Shown: positions 25,777 through 34,542, numbered from the stretch's first letter. The stretch is DNA of 64,000 bases from Bacteroidetes bacterium 43-16 (GCA_001897525.1 MKTB01000002.1:70196-134195); one strand, 5' to 3'. The notes: generated from the letters alone by a model not told the origin. Numbers and translations are program-made.

Positions 25777-26328
25777 AAAAATCGTTTGATTGTAAAATTA
25801 AACTCCGGCAAAATAGCAAAAAATATATAAAGCCTCAAACATAAAACCTTAAGCCTTGAGTATGAATAAGAAGCATTTCTACTTTAAGATTTATTTCACC
25901 AAATAGTGACAAATCTATGATCTTTTGGACGGATCGGGGAAATTATGGAGATAATTTTTGAAACCAGGCCTGTGGTTTCCACAAGTCTTTCTTGTCGTTT
26001 TTTACGAGTACTCCGGCATAATTTTTTGCTACTCATATCATTTGGCTTTTATTAGACAAAGAATAAGGAGCGCATCCTATTTTGGATTAATTTGTTTAAT
26101 TTTAAAGGACTATACATCTAATATGAAAAAACTAAATTTGCAAAATGGAAAACGCTTTCGTGAGATGCCGGGATTGAAGCAGGATGAACCGGGCGAAAAT
26201 CGCCCACGGAAAAAAGAGCTTTCTGTTGGAAGCGAAATGTAGGACAGATATGACCTGTACAGTATATTGATATTAAGGATTTGATTGTATCCGATCAGGA
26301 AAGTAAATGATCATATAAAGAAATAACA
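25777..26328. other. 552 bp intergenic region with one very small ORF
   Basis: AT-rich. It contains a short hairpin GAAACCA/TGGTTTC (25960-25979) and a possible 39-codon ORF at 26123-26242 described separately. No terminator or RNA gene is evident. The low G+C continues into the DUF4062/AlbA_2 pair, which fits an inserted segment. Confidence 0.5.
26123..26242 (+). CDS. Possible 39-residue peptide gene
   Basis: ATG with the start MKKLNLQN, followed by a charged, proline-rich tail (FREMPGLKQDEPGENRPRKKE) and a TAG stop. The first residues resemble leader starts seen in Bacteroidota small secreted peptides (MKKL-L-N), but no Gly-Gly cleavage site or core with Cys/Ser/Thr is seen. It may be chance or a decayed peptide gene. 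Confidence 0.25.
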   Translation: MKKLNLQNGKRFREMPGLKQDEPGENRPRKKELSVGSEM

Positions 26329-26949
26329 ATGAGTGCAAAGAGGAACCATATTAAGGTATTTGTAGCTTCCACAATTTATAATTTTGAGTACCCACTCAAG
26401 CAAATTTATGAATTGTTAGATGGCTACGGTTATGATGTTTTAATGTCTCATCAAGGCACCATTTTATTGGATAGCCTACAATCAAATCTGCAAAACTGTC
26501 TTAACGGTGTCGAAGAATGTGACATTTTCTTAGGCTTTATTCGCCCTGACTATGGGTCTGGTGTACTTGAAAAAGATGGTTTATCAATAACACATCAGGA
26601 GTTTGAAGCCGCTTATATGCGCAATATCCCAAGATTTGTATTAGCAGATTATAGGGTTGCATTTACAAGATCACTTTTCAAAGACAGCTTTATTATTGAA
26701 GATATGACCTCGAAAAGAATTGACTTTGACAAGGTTTCATTTGAAAATAGTAAAGTAATGGACACGCGATCTATTCGTATGTACAATCAAGCAATAAAGG
26801 ACAAAGAAAGACCCGCCTCTAAACGTACCGGCAATTGGGTTCAGGAATATGTAAATCCTGAAGACATAAAAATGCACCTGGACAGCCAGTTCAAATATCC
26901 GGAGCGCATTCAGAAACTGATCGACAAATCAAAAGGAATAGCATCATGA
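26329..26949 (+). CDS. DUF4062 domain protein
   Basis: The protein has 206 residues. The N-terminal half matches the DUF4062 pattern: KVFVASTIYNFEYPLKQIYELLDGYGYDVLM, then CDIFLGFIRPDYGSG and SITHQEFEAAYMRNIPRFVLAD. DUF4062 is often placed near TIR-like or other effector/NTPase genes and has been suggested to sense or process nucleotides in defence, but its activity here is unproven. It overlaps the AlbA_2/ATPase gene by 4 nt (ATGA), so the two are a coupled pair. Both are AT-richer than the surrounding genes. Confidence 0.85.
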   Translation: MSAKRNHIKVFVASTIYNFEYPLKQIYELLDGYGYDVLMSHQGTILLDSLQSNLQNCLNGVEECDIFLGFIRPDYGSGVLEKDGLSITHQEFEAAYMRNIPRFVLADYRVAFTRSLFKDSFIIEDMTSKRIDFDKVSFENSKVMDTRSIRMYNQAIKDKERPASKRTGNWVQEYVNPEDIKMHLDSQFKYPERIQKLIDKSKGIAS

Positions 26950-28343
26950 GTATCAATTCTTTTATAAATGAATTAGTGCGGCAACAAGAGGATGCGCAAA
27001 TAGAATTTCTGACGGAATTCAATATTGCTCATATTTTAAAGTCAATTTGTGCTTTCCTTAATACTGAGGGAGGCTGGATTGTGATTGGACATACCGGAAA
27101 AAAATTAGTAGGTGTTGCTGATTTTACAGAGCTTGACATTAAACAACTTAAAGATAATATTAATGACAAAATTTTTCCACAGCCCTTAGTATATGTACAA
27201 AGAGAGGAATTTGAAGACAAAACAATATCCTTGATCAATGTTCTTAAAGGAGCCCGTCAACCCTATTCACTAGACAGGAAATACTATATCAGATCAGGAA
27301 GTCGCTTAAAAGAAGCCGGCCCTGATGACATTAGTTTATTACTTCGCTCCTCAAATGAATATACATCAACCTGGGAAAAACTAACAACAATTGATGCATC
27401 TTTTGAAGACCTGAAATCTTCAGAAATCAAACATACCGTTTCAGAGGCAAACAAAATTGGCAAAGGGAATAACCTCCCTGATAGTTCAGAAGAATTTCTC
27501 AGTTACTTCCAATTATTTGACTATGGAGCTGTGAAAAATGGAGCTATCCTCTTATTTGGGCTATCTCCCACGAGGTTTCTTGCACAATGCAGAATTCGCA
27601 TTACGGTACTTCCTGAAGGGAAAACAGGTAATAGATATGAAGATACTGTTTTGATTGAAGATAATTTATTTACTTCTTTTGAAAGAATAAGCGATTATTT
27701 TAGAAAAAATCTTCCCATGATCAGTGAGTTTAACAACGATAACTGGAACCGGATAAATCGCGAAAAATTTCCTTCAGATGCTCTGGATGAAGCAATTGTA
27801 AATGCAATGGTACACAGAGATTATGGAGATATGTCCGGAGATATTACGATCAATATTTACCCTGATAAAATTGAGATCATCAATTCTGGAGAAATCCCTC
27901 CCGATATAATTAAAGGGAAAAGTACTATTGAAGCGCATCATTCCGTTTTGCGTAATCCAACCATTGCTCACATGTTTTATTTAAGAGGTAAAATGGAGAA
28001 ACTGGGACGTGGATTGTCCTTGATTAAAGAACGATTTGTCGATTTAGGCTTGCAGACTCCGGAATGGTCCACTCAAAGTGGCTATACCACGCTCACACTT
28101 TATGGTGTACCTAAAGCAATTGAGATCAATGAACGAATGCATATTTTTTTGAAACAGCTTGATGCAAAGAAAAAATTCACACGGGATGAATATATGGAAT
28201 TTTTCAAAGATGAAATTAAAGAAAGAACAGCAAGATTGGATTTGCAAAAAATGGCTGATGGAGGTTGGTTATCGAAGATGGGAGATGGCCCCACTACACA
28301 TTATGCTAAAACGGCAAAAAAATTGCCGGATATTGCCGGATAA
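26946..28343 (+). CDS. AlbA_2 (Schlafen-type) and HATPase_c_4 protein
   Basis: The protein has 465 residues. N-terminal AlbA_2 domain (about 10-130: DAQIEFLTEFNIAHILKSI, AFLNTEGGWIVIGHTGKKLVGV, YYIRSGSRLKEA). The C-terminal half has the ATP-dependent-helicase RecG-related HATPase_c_4 signature (DALDEAIVNAMVHRDYGDMSG, IEIINSGEIPPDI, MFYLRGKMEKLGRGL) and a winged-helix-like end. This architecture is common in putative transcriptional regulators and in accessory or defence loci; AlbA_2 may bind nucleic acid. The last codons are formed by the first copy of a 23-nt direct repeat (28322-28344). Confidence 0.88.
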   Translation: MSINSFINELVRQQEDAQIEFLTEFNIAHILKSICAFLNTEGGWIVIGHTGKKLVGVADFTELDIKQLKDNINDKIFPQPLVYVQREEFEDKTISLINVLKGARQPYSLDRKYYIRSGSRLKEAGPDDISLLLRSSNEYTSTWEKLTTIDASFEDLKSSEIKHTVSEANKIGKGNNLPDSSEEFLSYFQLFDYGAVKNGAILLFGLSPTRFLAQCRIRITVLPEGKTGNRYEDTVLIEDNLFTSFERISDYFRKNLPMISEFNNDNWNRINREKFPSDALDEAIVNAMVHRDYGDMSGDITINIYPDKIEIINSGEIPPDIIKGKSTIEAHHSVLRNPTIAHMFYLRGKMEKLGRGLSLIKERFVDLGLQTPEWSTQSGYTTLTLYGVPKAIEINERMHIFLKQLDAKKKFTRDEYMEFFKDEIKERTARLDLQKMADGGWLSKMGDGPTTHYAKTAKKLPDIAG

Positions 28344-28430
28344 GTACCAATAAATCTAATCTTTCCCTTATTTATCACTTGGATAAAAGTCCTTTTTGAC
28401 ATCTACCATTGCCGGATAATGCCGGATAAG
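28322..28430. repeat. 23-nt direct repeats flanking the end of the AlbA_2 gene
   Basis: Two copies (28322-28344 and 28408-28430) match at 22 of 23 positions; each is itself built from two TTGCCGGAT-like units ending in AAG. The first copy encodes the last residues and stop of the AlbA_2 gene. They could be a local duplication or a recombination/integration footprint. Confidence 0.6.
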
Positions 28431-28746
28431 AAAACTGGAAGTTGAATTCATCTATCCAATAATCCCAACTAACGCCATCTATAAAATTAAGCAAAAATAA
28501 TTGATTTTATATTATAAGAATTAGTTCAAACGATGCAACTATCTACTAAGAAGAAATTCATCTTTTGAGCTTAGAGAGGAATGCTCCACTATGAATCCAT
28601 TGTCGGCAAATTTAAAAGCTATGCACTTTAATCCCTACCTATACCTGCCTGATATAATGATTCTATTAACATAAAGCCTCAAAACACGCTCCCGGCCTTT
28701 CAGGAATAGATCGTATTTTTGAGTAAAGAAGCAATACAAAATAAGG
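28344..28746. other. 403 bp intergenic region after the DUF4062/AlbA_2 pair
   Basis: AT-rich, no convincing ORF. The left part carries the second copy of the 23-nt repeat. The right end has a promoter box for the alpha/beta hydrolase gene. Nothing else recognised. Confidence 0.5.
28714..28721 (+). promoter_or_regulatory. Candidate -7 element of the hydrolase-uvrB unit
   Basis: TATTTTTG fits TAnnTTTG, 25 nt before the ATG at 28747; no TTG at the ideal -33 spacing. Confidence 0.4.
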
Positions 28747-29529
28747 ATGTTATATTTCAATAAAGTAGGTGCCGGTCCACCTGTGGTGCTGGTACATGGT
28801 TTTCCTAATGACGGCAGTACCTGGGATACTATTCTACCCCTGCTGTCTACAGGCTATCAATACATCATCCCGGACCTTCCCGGAGCTGGAAAAAGTGAAC
28901 CTCTAGCCGAGCTGAGCATGGAGCAGATGGCCCGGTCGGTACTTGAGGTACTCGACCATGAATCTATTGATAAGGCCATATGGGTAGGACACTCTATGGG
29001 CGGCTACACGACATTGGAAGCTGCACAGCATTTCCCGGAACGTATACAGGCCATATCCCTGGTACACTCGCTCGCTTCCGGAGATAATGAAGAAAAGCTA
29101 GAGGCCCGCAGAAAATCTATTAAACTGCTGCAAAACGGGGACTCCGGTAAAAGCGTTTTCCTGAGAGCAATGGCCGATAACCTCTTTGCCAAAGAGTTTA
29201 AAACAAAGCACCCGGAAGCTGTGGCAACGGTCGCCGACAAAGGCATGGAATTGCCGGCCGATACCCTGGCCGCTTTTTATAATGCCATTATGCTCCGCTC
29301 CGATAAAACAGAATGGCTCAGGACCAATAATAATATCCCCGTTCAGTGGATCATAGGAGAAGAGGACAATGCCACTTCGATGAAAGAAGGCCTGGCACAA
29401 TGCTACCTGGCCTTCCTCAATGAAGTACAGCTCTACCGGTCCGTAGGGCATATGTCTATGATGGAAACCCCAAAAAGATTGGCCAAAGACCTGAATAGTT
29501 TTTTTGATTTTGCCTGGAACAGAAAATAA
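28747..29529 (+). CDS. Alpha/beta hydrolase
   Basis: The protein has 260 residues. VVLVHGFPNDGSTW (oxyanion-hole HG), the nucleophile elbow GHSMGG (S83), an acidic residue in IIGEEDN and a C-terminal His in SVGHMSMME form the expected catalytic set. No signal peptide, so cytosolic. The substrate cannot be read. It lies 5 nt before uvrB and is probably co-transcribed. Confidence 0.88.
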   Translation: MLYFNKVGAGPPVVLVHGFPNDGSTWDTILPLLSTGYQYIIPDLPGAGKSEPLAELSMEQMARSVLEVLDHESIDKAIWVGHSMGGYTTLEAAQHFPERIQAISLVHSLASGDNEEKLEARRKSIKLLQNGDSGKSVFLRAMADNLFAKEFKTKHPEAVATVADKGMELPADTLAAFYNAIMLRSDKTEWLRTNNNIPVQWIIGEEDNATSMKEGLAQCYLAFLNEVQLYRSVGHMSMMETPKRLAKDLNSFFDFAWNRK

Positions 29530-29534
29530 ATTAT

Positions 29535-31568
29535 ATGCAGTTTAAACTTGAAGCACCTTATCAACCCTCGGGAGATCAGCCCTCTGCCATTGCACAACTC
29601 ACTGAAGGTTTGCAAAGCGGGGAAGCCTTCCAGACGCTTTTAGGGGTTACCGGCTCCGGTAAGACTTTTACCATGGCCAATGTCATTCAAAACCTGCAAA
29701 GGCCGACCCTTATTTTAACGCATAATAAAACACTGGTAGCCCAGTTGTACGGAGAGTTCAAGCAATTCTTCCCCGACAATGCAGTGAACTACTTTGTTTC
29801 CTATTATGATTACTACCAGCCGGAAGCTTATATGCCGGTGAGCGATACCTATATCGAAAAAGACCTGGCCATCAATGAAGAACTGGAGAAACTGCGCTTA
29901 CGCACCACTACAGATCTGCTGAGTGGCCGCCGCGATATTCTGGTGGTAGCTTCCGTATCCTGTATTTATGGTATGGGTAATCCTACCGATTATGAGAACG
30001 GTATTACCCGCATCTCCGTAGGTGATGAAGTATCCCGTAACGGTTTTTTACATAACCTGGTCAATGCTTTATACAACCGCTCCCAGGGAGAATTTTCAAG
30101 AGGAACTTTCCGGGTGAAAGGCGATACTGTAGACATTAATCTGCCTTATGTCGATTACGGCTACCGCATCACTTTCTTCGGTGATGAGATTGAAAGCATA
30201 GAAAGCTTCGATGTGGAGAACGGGAAACGCATCCTCAGTATTGAGAATGCCGCTATATTCCCCGCCAATCTCTATGTAGCCCCTAAAGACCAGATGGGCC
30301 AGATCATCATCGAGATACAGAATGAGCTCTATGCACAGATAGAATATTTCAAAAGGGAAGGTAAACACATCGAAGCACAAAGGATCAAAGAGCGTGTAAA
30401 CTACGACCTGGAGATGATCCAGGAACTGGGCTATTGCAGCGGCATCGAGAACTATTCAAGATTCCTGGACCGGAGAAACCCCGGGGCACGCCCCTTCTGC
30501 CTGATCGATTATTTCCCTAAGGATTTCATGCTCTTTGTAGATGAAAGCCACGTGACCATTCCCCAGATCTCCGGTATGTATGGCGGAGACCGTTCCCGTA
30601 AGATGAACCTGGTGGACTTCGGTTTCCGGCTGCCTTCCGCATTAGATAACCGGCCTTTAAGTTTTAATGAATTTGAGAGCCTGCTGAACCAGGTTGTTTT
30701 TGTGAGCGCTACACCCGGTAGCTTTGAATTGACGACCACCGAAGGATTAATCGTGGAACAGGTAGTAAGACCTACCGGGCTGCTCGACCCGCCTATTCAC
30801 ATACGTCCGAGCCTTAACCAGATCGACGATCTGCTGGACGAGATCGATCAAAGGGTGCAACGCAACGAAAGAACATTGGTCACCACGCTCACCAAGCGTA
30901 TGGCAGAAGAACTGGATGCTTACCTCAAGCGGATCAATGTCAACTCCAGGTATATCCACAGCGAGGTAGATACCTTGGAGCGGGTAGAGATCCTCCGGCA
31001 ATTGCGCCTGGGAGAGATCGATGTACTTGTGGGCGTTAACCTCCTGCGCGAAGGCCTCGATCTGCCGGAAGTGACCCTGGTTGCCATCCTGGATGCCGAC
31101 AAAGAAGGATTTTTAAGAGATGAGCGCTCACTGACTCAGATGGCCGGAAGGGCCGCACGTAATGTAGACGGCATGGTGATCTTCTATGCAGATAAGATCA
31201 CAGACAGTATGCAACGTACGATTGACGAGACCCAGAGAAGAAGGGAAAAGCAAATTGCCTATAATGCCGAACATGGCATTACGCCAAAGACTGTCATCAA
31301 ATCTGTGGAGCAGATCATGAAGCAGACTGCCGTACTGGACATTAAAGGCTATGATGAAGACAATCCTCTGGCCGTTTATGATGTAGATGGTAATGTAGCC
31401 GCTGAAGACTATACAGAATATACTTCCTCTGCTGAAGCACAGAAAGCAGTGGATAAAATCAAAAAAGCCATGCAGAAAGCAGCTAAAGACCTCGACTTTA
31501 TGGAAGCCGCCAGGCTAAGGGACGAGATGTTTGTCCTGGAGAAAAAGCTGGAGCAATTAAAAAAATAA
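29535..31568 (+). CDS. uvrB: UvrABC system protein B
   Basis: The protein has 677 residues, the usual UvrB size. Walker A GVTGSGKT (37-44), the beta-hairpin region YYDYYQPEAYMP, helicase motif DESH, motif VI QMAGRAARN and a C-terminal UVR motif (AAKDLDFMEAARLRDEMFVLEKK) are all present. UvrB forms the damage-verification core of nucleotide excision repair with UvrA and recruits UvrC. It acts in the cytoplasm on damaged DNA. Mfd, which couples this pathway to stalled RNA polymerase, is also in the window. Confidence 0.98.
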   Translation: MQFKLEAPYQPSGDQPSAIAQLTEGLQSGEAFQTLLGVTGSGKTFTMANVIQNLQRPTLILTHNKTLVAQLYGEFKQFFPDNAVNYFVSYYDYYQPEAYMPVSDTYIEKDLAINEELEKLRLRTTTDLLSGRRDILVVASVSCIYGMGNPTDYENGITRISVGDEVSRNGFLHNLVNALYNRSQGEFSRGTFRVKGDTVDINLPYVDYGYRITFFGDEIESIESFDVENGKRILSIENAAIFPANLYVAPKDQMGQIIIEIQNELYAQIEYFKREGKHIEAQRIKERVNYDLEMIQELGYCSGIENYSRFLDRRNPGARPFCLIDYFPKDFMLFVDESHVTIPQISGMYGGDRSRKMNLVDFGFRLPSALDNRPLSFNEFESLLNQVVFVSATPGSFELTTTEGLIVEQVVRPTGLLDPPIHIRPSLNQIDDLLDEIDQRVQRNERTLVTTLTKRMAEELDAYLKRINVNSRYIHSEVDTLERVEILRQLRLGEIDVLVGVNLLREGLDLPEVTLVAILDADKEGFLRDERSLTQMAGRAARNVDGMVIFYADKITDSMQRTIDETQRRREKQIAYNAEHGITPKTVIKSVEQIMKQTAVLDIKGYDEDNPLAVYDVDGNVAAEDYTEYTSSAEAQKAVDKIKKAMQKAAKDLDFMEAARLRDEMFVLEKKLEQLKK

Positions 31569-31657
31569 AGAGCAATAAGCGGTTCTGGAACAATAGCCAT
31601 TACCGGTAAGATATTATGTAATTCAGGCAATTTCTGCTCCCGGAAAATTGAGGATGA

Positions 31658-31706
31658 GATTGCTCCATTTCGCTACAATAAGTGGAAATGGAGCAAACAA
31701 TCTTTT
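31658..31706. terminator. Hairpin between uvrB and the orphan plug gene
   Basis: Arms TTGCTCCATTTC (about 31660-31671) and GAAATGGAGCAA (31685-31696) form a 12-bp stem between convergent genes, followed on the plus strand by CAATCTTTTAT. Confidence 0.6.
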
Positions 31707-31723
31707 ATACAGCCTATTTTCAA

Positions 31724-32524
31724 CTATTGAGACAGCCTGATATTGCCGCCTCTCTTCGTATTGATCATGATAACCCCGTTGCCGCCTCTCATGCCATAAA
31801 CAGACTTGCCGATACCATCCTTTAAAACGGTTGCACTAGCTACATCAAAAGGATTTATGGTATGCAAAGGAGCAGAATAGGGAGTTCCGTCTACCAAGAT
31901 CAAAGGTTCATTACTACTTAAAATAGATCCTCGTCCCCGGATCCTTAAATTCAACTGGCTGCGCACACCATTTTCTACCCCGGTAACGCTAAGGCCGGGT
32001 ACCGTACCCTCCAAGATTGTGCCCATGCTTACCCCTGCCCGGCTCCTGATCTCCTCTGCACTCACAGTGGTATAAGCACCGTTGTAGGAGCGCCGGTCAA
32101 GGCTCATGCCATAAAGATGCTCCGTAGCACCCGGATCATGCTCCACCATGAGCTTCACCTCATAGTGATGCTCTTCAGACAATGGAAAGAAGCGCTCTTC
32201 TATACCTGCTGCACCTACAATCAGGTTGGTCTCTTCACTAGGAACATTCATACTGAAATACCCCTGGTCATTCACAAAGGCAAATACACGGGTATCCTGC
32301 CCCATCACATAAGGTCTTTCCAGGTAACCATCCATACTTATTTTGCCCGTGATGGTCCTGAACGTTCCCTGGCGCAAAGCAGGCTTTTTAGCAAACAGGT
32401 CCTGGAGTGCACCCACCAGTGTACCTTCATTCGGATTATTTTTTAAAGGCATCTTTTGCGCCTTAGCCCCTAGAGATCCGAGAGCAATAGCAGCTACCAG
32501 AAAAGTAAGTCTAAAAGTTTTCAT
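31724..32524 (-). CDS. Orphan TonB-receptor plug-domain protein
   Basis: The protein has 266 residues. A signal peptide (ends near GAKAQ) leads into a beta-rich region (about 55-130), then a SusC/RagA-type plug domain (about 150-265): SAEEIRSRAGVSMGTILEGTVPGLSV, LRIRGRGSI, PLILVDGTPYS, and GGNGVIMINTKRGG. The protein ends there, with no beta-barrel. Complete plug with signal peptide but no porin suggests a periplasmic partner or decoy rather than a truncated receptor; no disrupted barrel sequence is seen downstream. It lies beyond a terminator from the sigma/anti-sigma genes. Confidence 0.85.
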   Translation of the reverse strand: MKTFRLTFLVAAIALGSLGAKAQKMPLKNNPNEGTLVGALQDLFAKKPALRQGTFRTITGKISMDGYLERPYVMGQDTRVFAFVNDQGYFSMNVPSEETNLIVGAAGIEERFFPLSEEHHYEVKLMVEHDPGATEHLYGMSLDRRSYNGAYTTVSAEEIRSRAGVSMGTILEGTVPGLSVTGVENGVRSQLNLRIRGRGSILSSNEPLILVDGTPYSAPLHTINPFDVASATVLKDGIGKSVYGMRGGNGVIMINTKRGGNIRLSQ

Positions 32525-32652
32525 ATAAAAAGATTTAAGGATACTTATTTCATAGCATTATTTACCACATAAAGTTACGAATAATATGATAAATATCACT
32601 ACTATATAATCATCATCCGGCTATGCGAGCGGACAGTATTAAGATGCAAGAG

Positions 32653-32687
32653 CAGCTTGAATGGTTGGAGCAAGCTGAAGTTTTTTT
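32653..32687 (+). terminator. Plus-strand terminator-like hairpin without an obvious gene
   Basis: CAGCTTG (32653-32659) and CAAGCTG (32671-32677) are followed by seven T (32681-32687). No plus-strand gene lies upstream since uvrB, which already has its own hairpin. Confidence 0.4.
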
Positions 32688-32690
32688 CAA

Positions 32691-32718
32691 ATAAAAAGGT
32701 GAAGCCTGCGCCCCACCT
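32691..32718 (-). terminator. Terminator of the sigma/anti-sigma operon
   Basis: On the minus strand AGGTGGGGC and GGCTTCACCT pair (outer stem AGGTG/CACCT), followed by TTTTTATTT. It lies about 45 nt after the stop of the anti-sigma-like gene. Confidence 0.6.
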
Positions 32719-32762
32719 CTTTCTTACATACCCAATATTTCTATGGCCGGTATTGCCTTAAA

Positions 32763-33947
32763 TTATTTTTTATCAGTACTTATCGGGATAAGTTGCTTTC
32801 CTTTTTTCAAGGTGATCAGGATCACACCATTACTGCCCCTATTGCCGTATAAAGCCCTGGCTGCAGCTTCTGTCAGCACTTTGATCTCTTTAATATGCCG
32901 GGTATTGATATCAGAGATACTTCCGGAATAAGGTACTCCGTTCACCACGATCATGGGATCTTTTGAAGCGATCTTTACAGAGCTGAGTGCCTGCTTGCGT
33001 TGTTTACTTGCCAGCTGTTGTGCATAGTTGTTGGCCTGCTCCTGTGTGTTGGTGAGCCCTGCAGTTCTTTGGCGGCCGTAGGTAGTGATATCATTCAGTA
33101 AGGCTACATTATTTCTATCCGGCGATACCTCTATTTTATAGTTGACACGTTCACCAATCCGTACAGATTTGGTTTCATTTCCATAAGAATGCACGAGGAT
33201 AAACTCAGCAGTATCCGGCACCTGTAAGGCAAATTTACCCTGGGCATCTGAAGTCGCCAGCCGCTCTGTACCTTTAATACTTACTTTAGCATTCGGTAAG
33301 GGAATGCCAGCTTTATCTACAACAACCCCCTGGATATTAAACAGCCTGTCTGCCGGGAATTCATTGGCCGGCTCAGCAGGCTGTGGCGTAGCAGCTATAG
33401 AAAGATCATGATCAGATAATGGCTCCTTATTGTGCTCAAATCTATAGTTAAAATCCTCCGGCCCTTTATTAAAATTATGTAACACTAACCGATTGGGCAG
33501 CTCTTCAATAACAGTTTCTTCCTTTTCCGGCATGACCGCAACTTCCTCTTGCGCCACCACTACAGAGGGCTTGGGGCGAGGGCTACTACCCGGCTGCTTT
33601 GGGGCTAATTCCTCCACATGTTCAGGAAGGCTTAATACCGGTTTTTCCAGCTTAACCTGGCTTGGGGCAGGTACTCTTTCTTTAACCAACAGGCTATTTT
33701 CATTATCCTTAGCCGGGAAGAGGAGATTCCAGCTTAAGGCAATACCAGCAATTAATAATACAGCAGCAGCCATATATTTAATCCCGTTAAACGAGAACAT
33801 TTTTATACTTTTTTGCTCTTCCTTGTCCAGTTGCTGCTCTATCCTTCCCCACAGTTTATCCTGAGCAAGAAAAGTCGTTTGCTCATCTGCGGCAGCGGCA
33901 GCTTTAAACTCTTCAAACAACTTATTTTGCGATTCCATTTTCTTCAT
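32763..33947 (-). CDS. Anti-sigma-like protein fused to carboxypeptidase-regulatory and plug-like domains
   Basis: The protein has 394 residues. A cytoplasmic N-terminus (1-52, EEFKAAAAADEQTTFLAQ) precedes a membrane helix (GIKYMAAAVLLIAGIALSWN). A proline-rich periplasmic linker is followed by a carboxypeptidase-regulatory-like domain (about 205-275: FNIQGVVVDKAGIPLPNAKVSI, TSDAQGKFALQVPD) and a C-terminal part like the end of a TonB plug (PMIVVNGVPYSGSISDINTRHIKEIKVLTEAAARAL, GNRGSNGVILITLKKG). Its start overlaps the ECF sigma gene by 26 bp. The combination would put a receptor-plug-like module on the anti-sigma factor itself. Confidence 0.8.
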   Translation of the reverse strand: MKKMESQNKLFEEFKAAAAADEQTTFLAQDKLWGRIEQQLDKEEQKSIKMFSFNGIKYMAAAVLLIAGIALSWNLLFPAKDNENSLLVKERVPAPSQVKLEKPVLSLPEHVEELAPKQPGSSPRPKPSVVVAQEEVAVMPEKEETVIEELPNRLVLHNFNKGPEDFNYRFEHNKEPLSDHDLSIAATPQPAEPANEFPADRLFNIQGVVVDKAGIPLPNAKVSIKGTERLATSDAQGKFALQVPDTAEFILVHSYGNETKSVRIGERVNYKIEVSPDRNNVALLNDITTYGRQRTAGLTNTQEQANNYAQQLASKQRKQALSSVKIASKDPMIVVNGVPYSGSISDINTRHIKEIKVLTEAAARALYGNRGSNGVILITLKKGKQLIPISTDKK

Positions 33948-34476
33948 TTTTTAGATCATAGTGCTGTTTCACCAACTTTTGCAATTTTACCCGCGCCACA
34001 TTTACCTGCGATTTAGAGGTACCTTCAGAGATCTGCAGTAGTACCGCAATCTCTTTATGGCTATAGCCCTCTATAGCAAACAGGTTAAATATGGACCGGC
34101 ACCCGTCCGGCAGATAATCCAGCAGTTTCAGCAGGTCTTTATGCTCCAGCTGCTGGGTGGTCGATTGCTCAAATACCGGTTCGTGCTTTATATCATCCAG
34201 CGACAAATTGAAATTAACTTTTTTACGCAGTTGCTGTAAACATTGGTTTACGGCTACCCTTTTAGCCCACCCGAACAAAGCTTCCGCATCCTTCAGGGTA
34301 TTCATCTTAGTAAAAATGAGTACAAAAGCTTCCGCCAATGCATCTTCAATTTCCATCTCCGCCTTCAAATAACGCTTGCATACGCTATGCAACATAGGAG
34401 CAAGCTGCAGATACAAAGTATGCTGCGCTTTTCTATCTCCCGAGATACATGCTTTTATAATTGCTTCGTTGTTCAA
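33922..34476 (-). CDS. ECF RNA polymerase sigma factor
   Basis: The protein has 184 residues. Region 2 (HTLYLQLAPMLHSVCKRYLKAEMEIEDALAEAFVLIF) and region 4 (LPDGCRSIFNLFAIEGYSHKEIAVLLQISEGTSKSQVNVARVKL) are evident. The start codon is TTG at 34474-34476; no ATG or GTG fits before the conserved N-terminus. Coupled by overlap to the anti-sigma-like gene. It is distinct in sequence from the ECF factor at 25234-25776. Confidence 0.92.
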   Translation of the reverse strand: MNNEAIIKACISGDRKAQHTLYLQLAPMLHSVCKRYLKAEMEIEDALAEAFVLIFTKMNTLKDAEALFGWAKRVAVNQCLQQLRKKVNFNLSLDDIKHEPVFEQSTTQQLEHKDLLKLLDYLPDGCRSIFNLFAIEGYSHKEIAVLLQISEGTSKSQVNVARVKLQKLVKQHYDLKNEENGIAK

Positions 34477-34542
34477 ATTTCGCCTGTTTGTTTACTTAGA
34501 TGCAGCGCCAGAAAGAAAGGTTGGAAAGGTGTAAATAAAAAA

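Noticed and set aside
25958-26242. Longer version of the small ORF before the DUF4062 gene
   Set aside because: The N-terminal part has no signal or codon character; only the internal MKKLNLQN start is worth noting.
26329-28430. Complete mobile element
   Set aside because: No integrase, transposase or flanking inverted repeats were seen; only composition and 23-nt direct repeats hint at insertion.
31724-32524. Truncated TonB receptor pseudogene
   Set aside because: The gene has an intact signal peptide, plug and stop, and no barrel sequence remains downstream.
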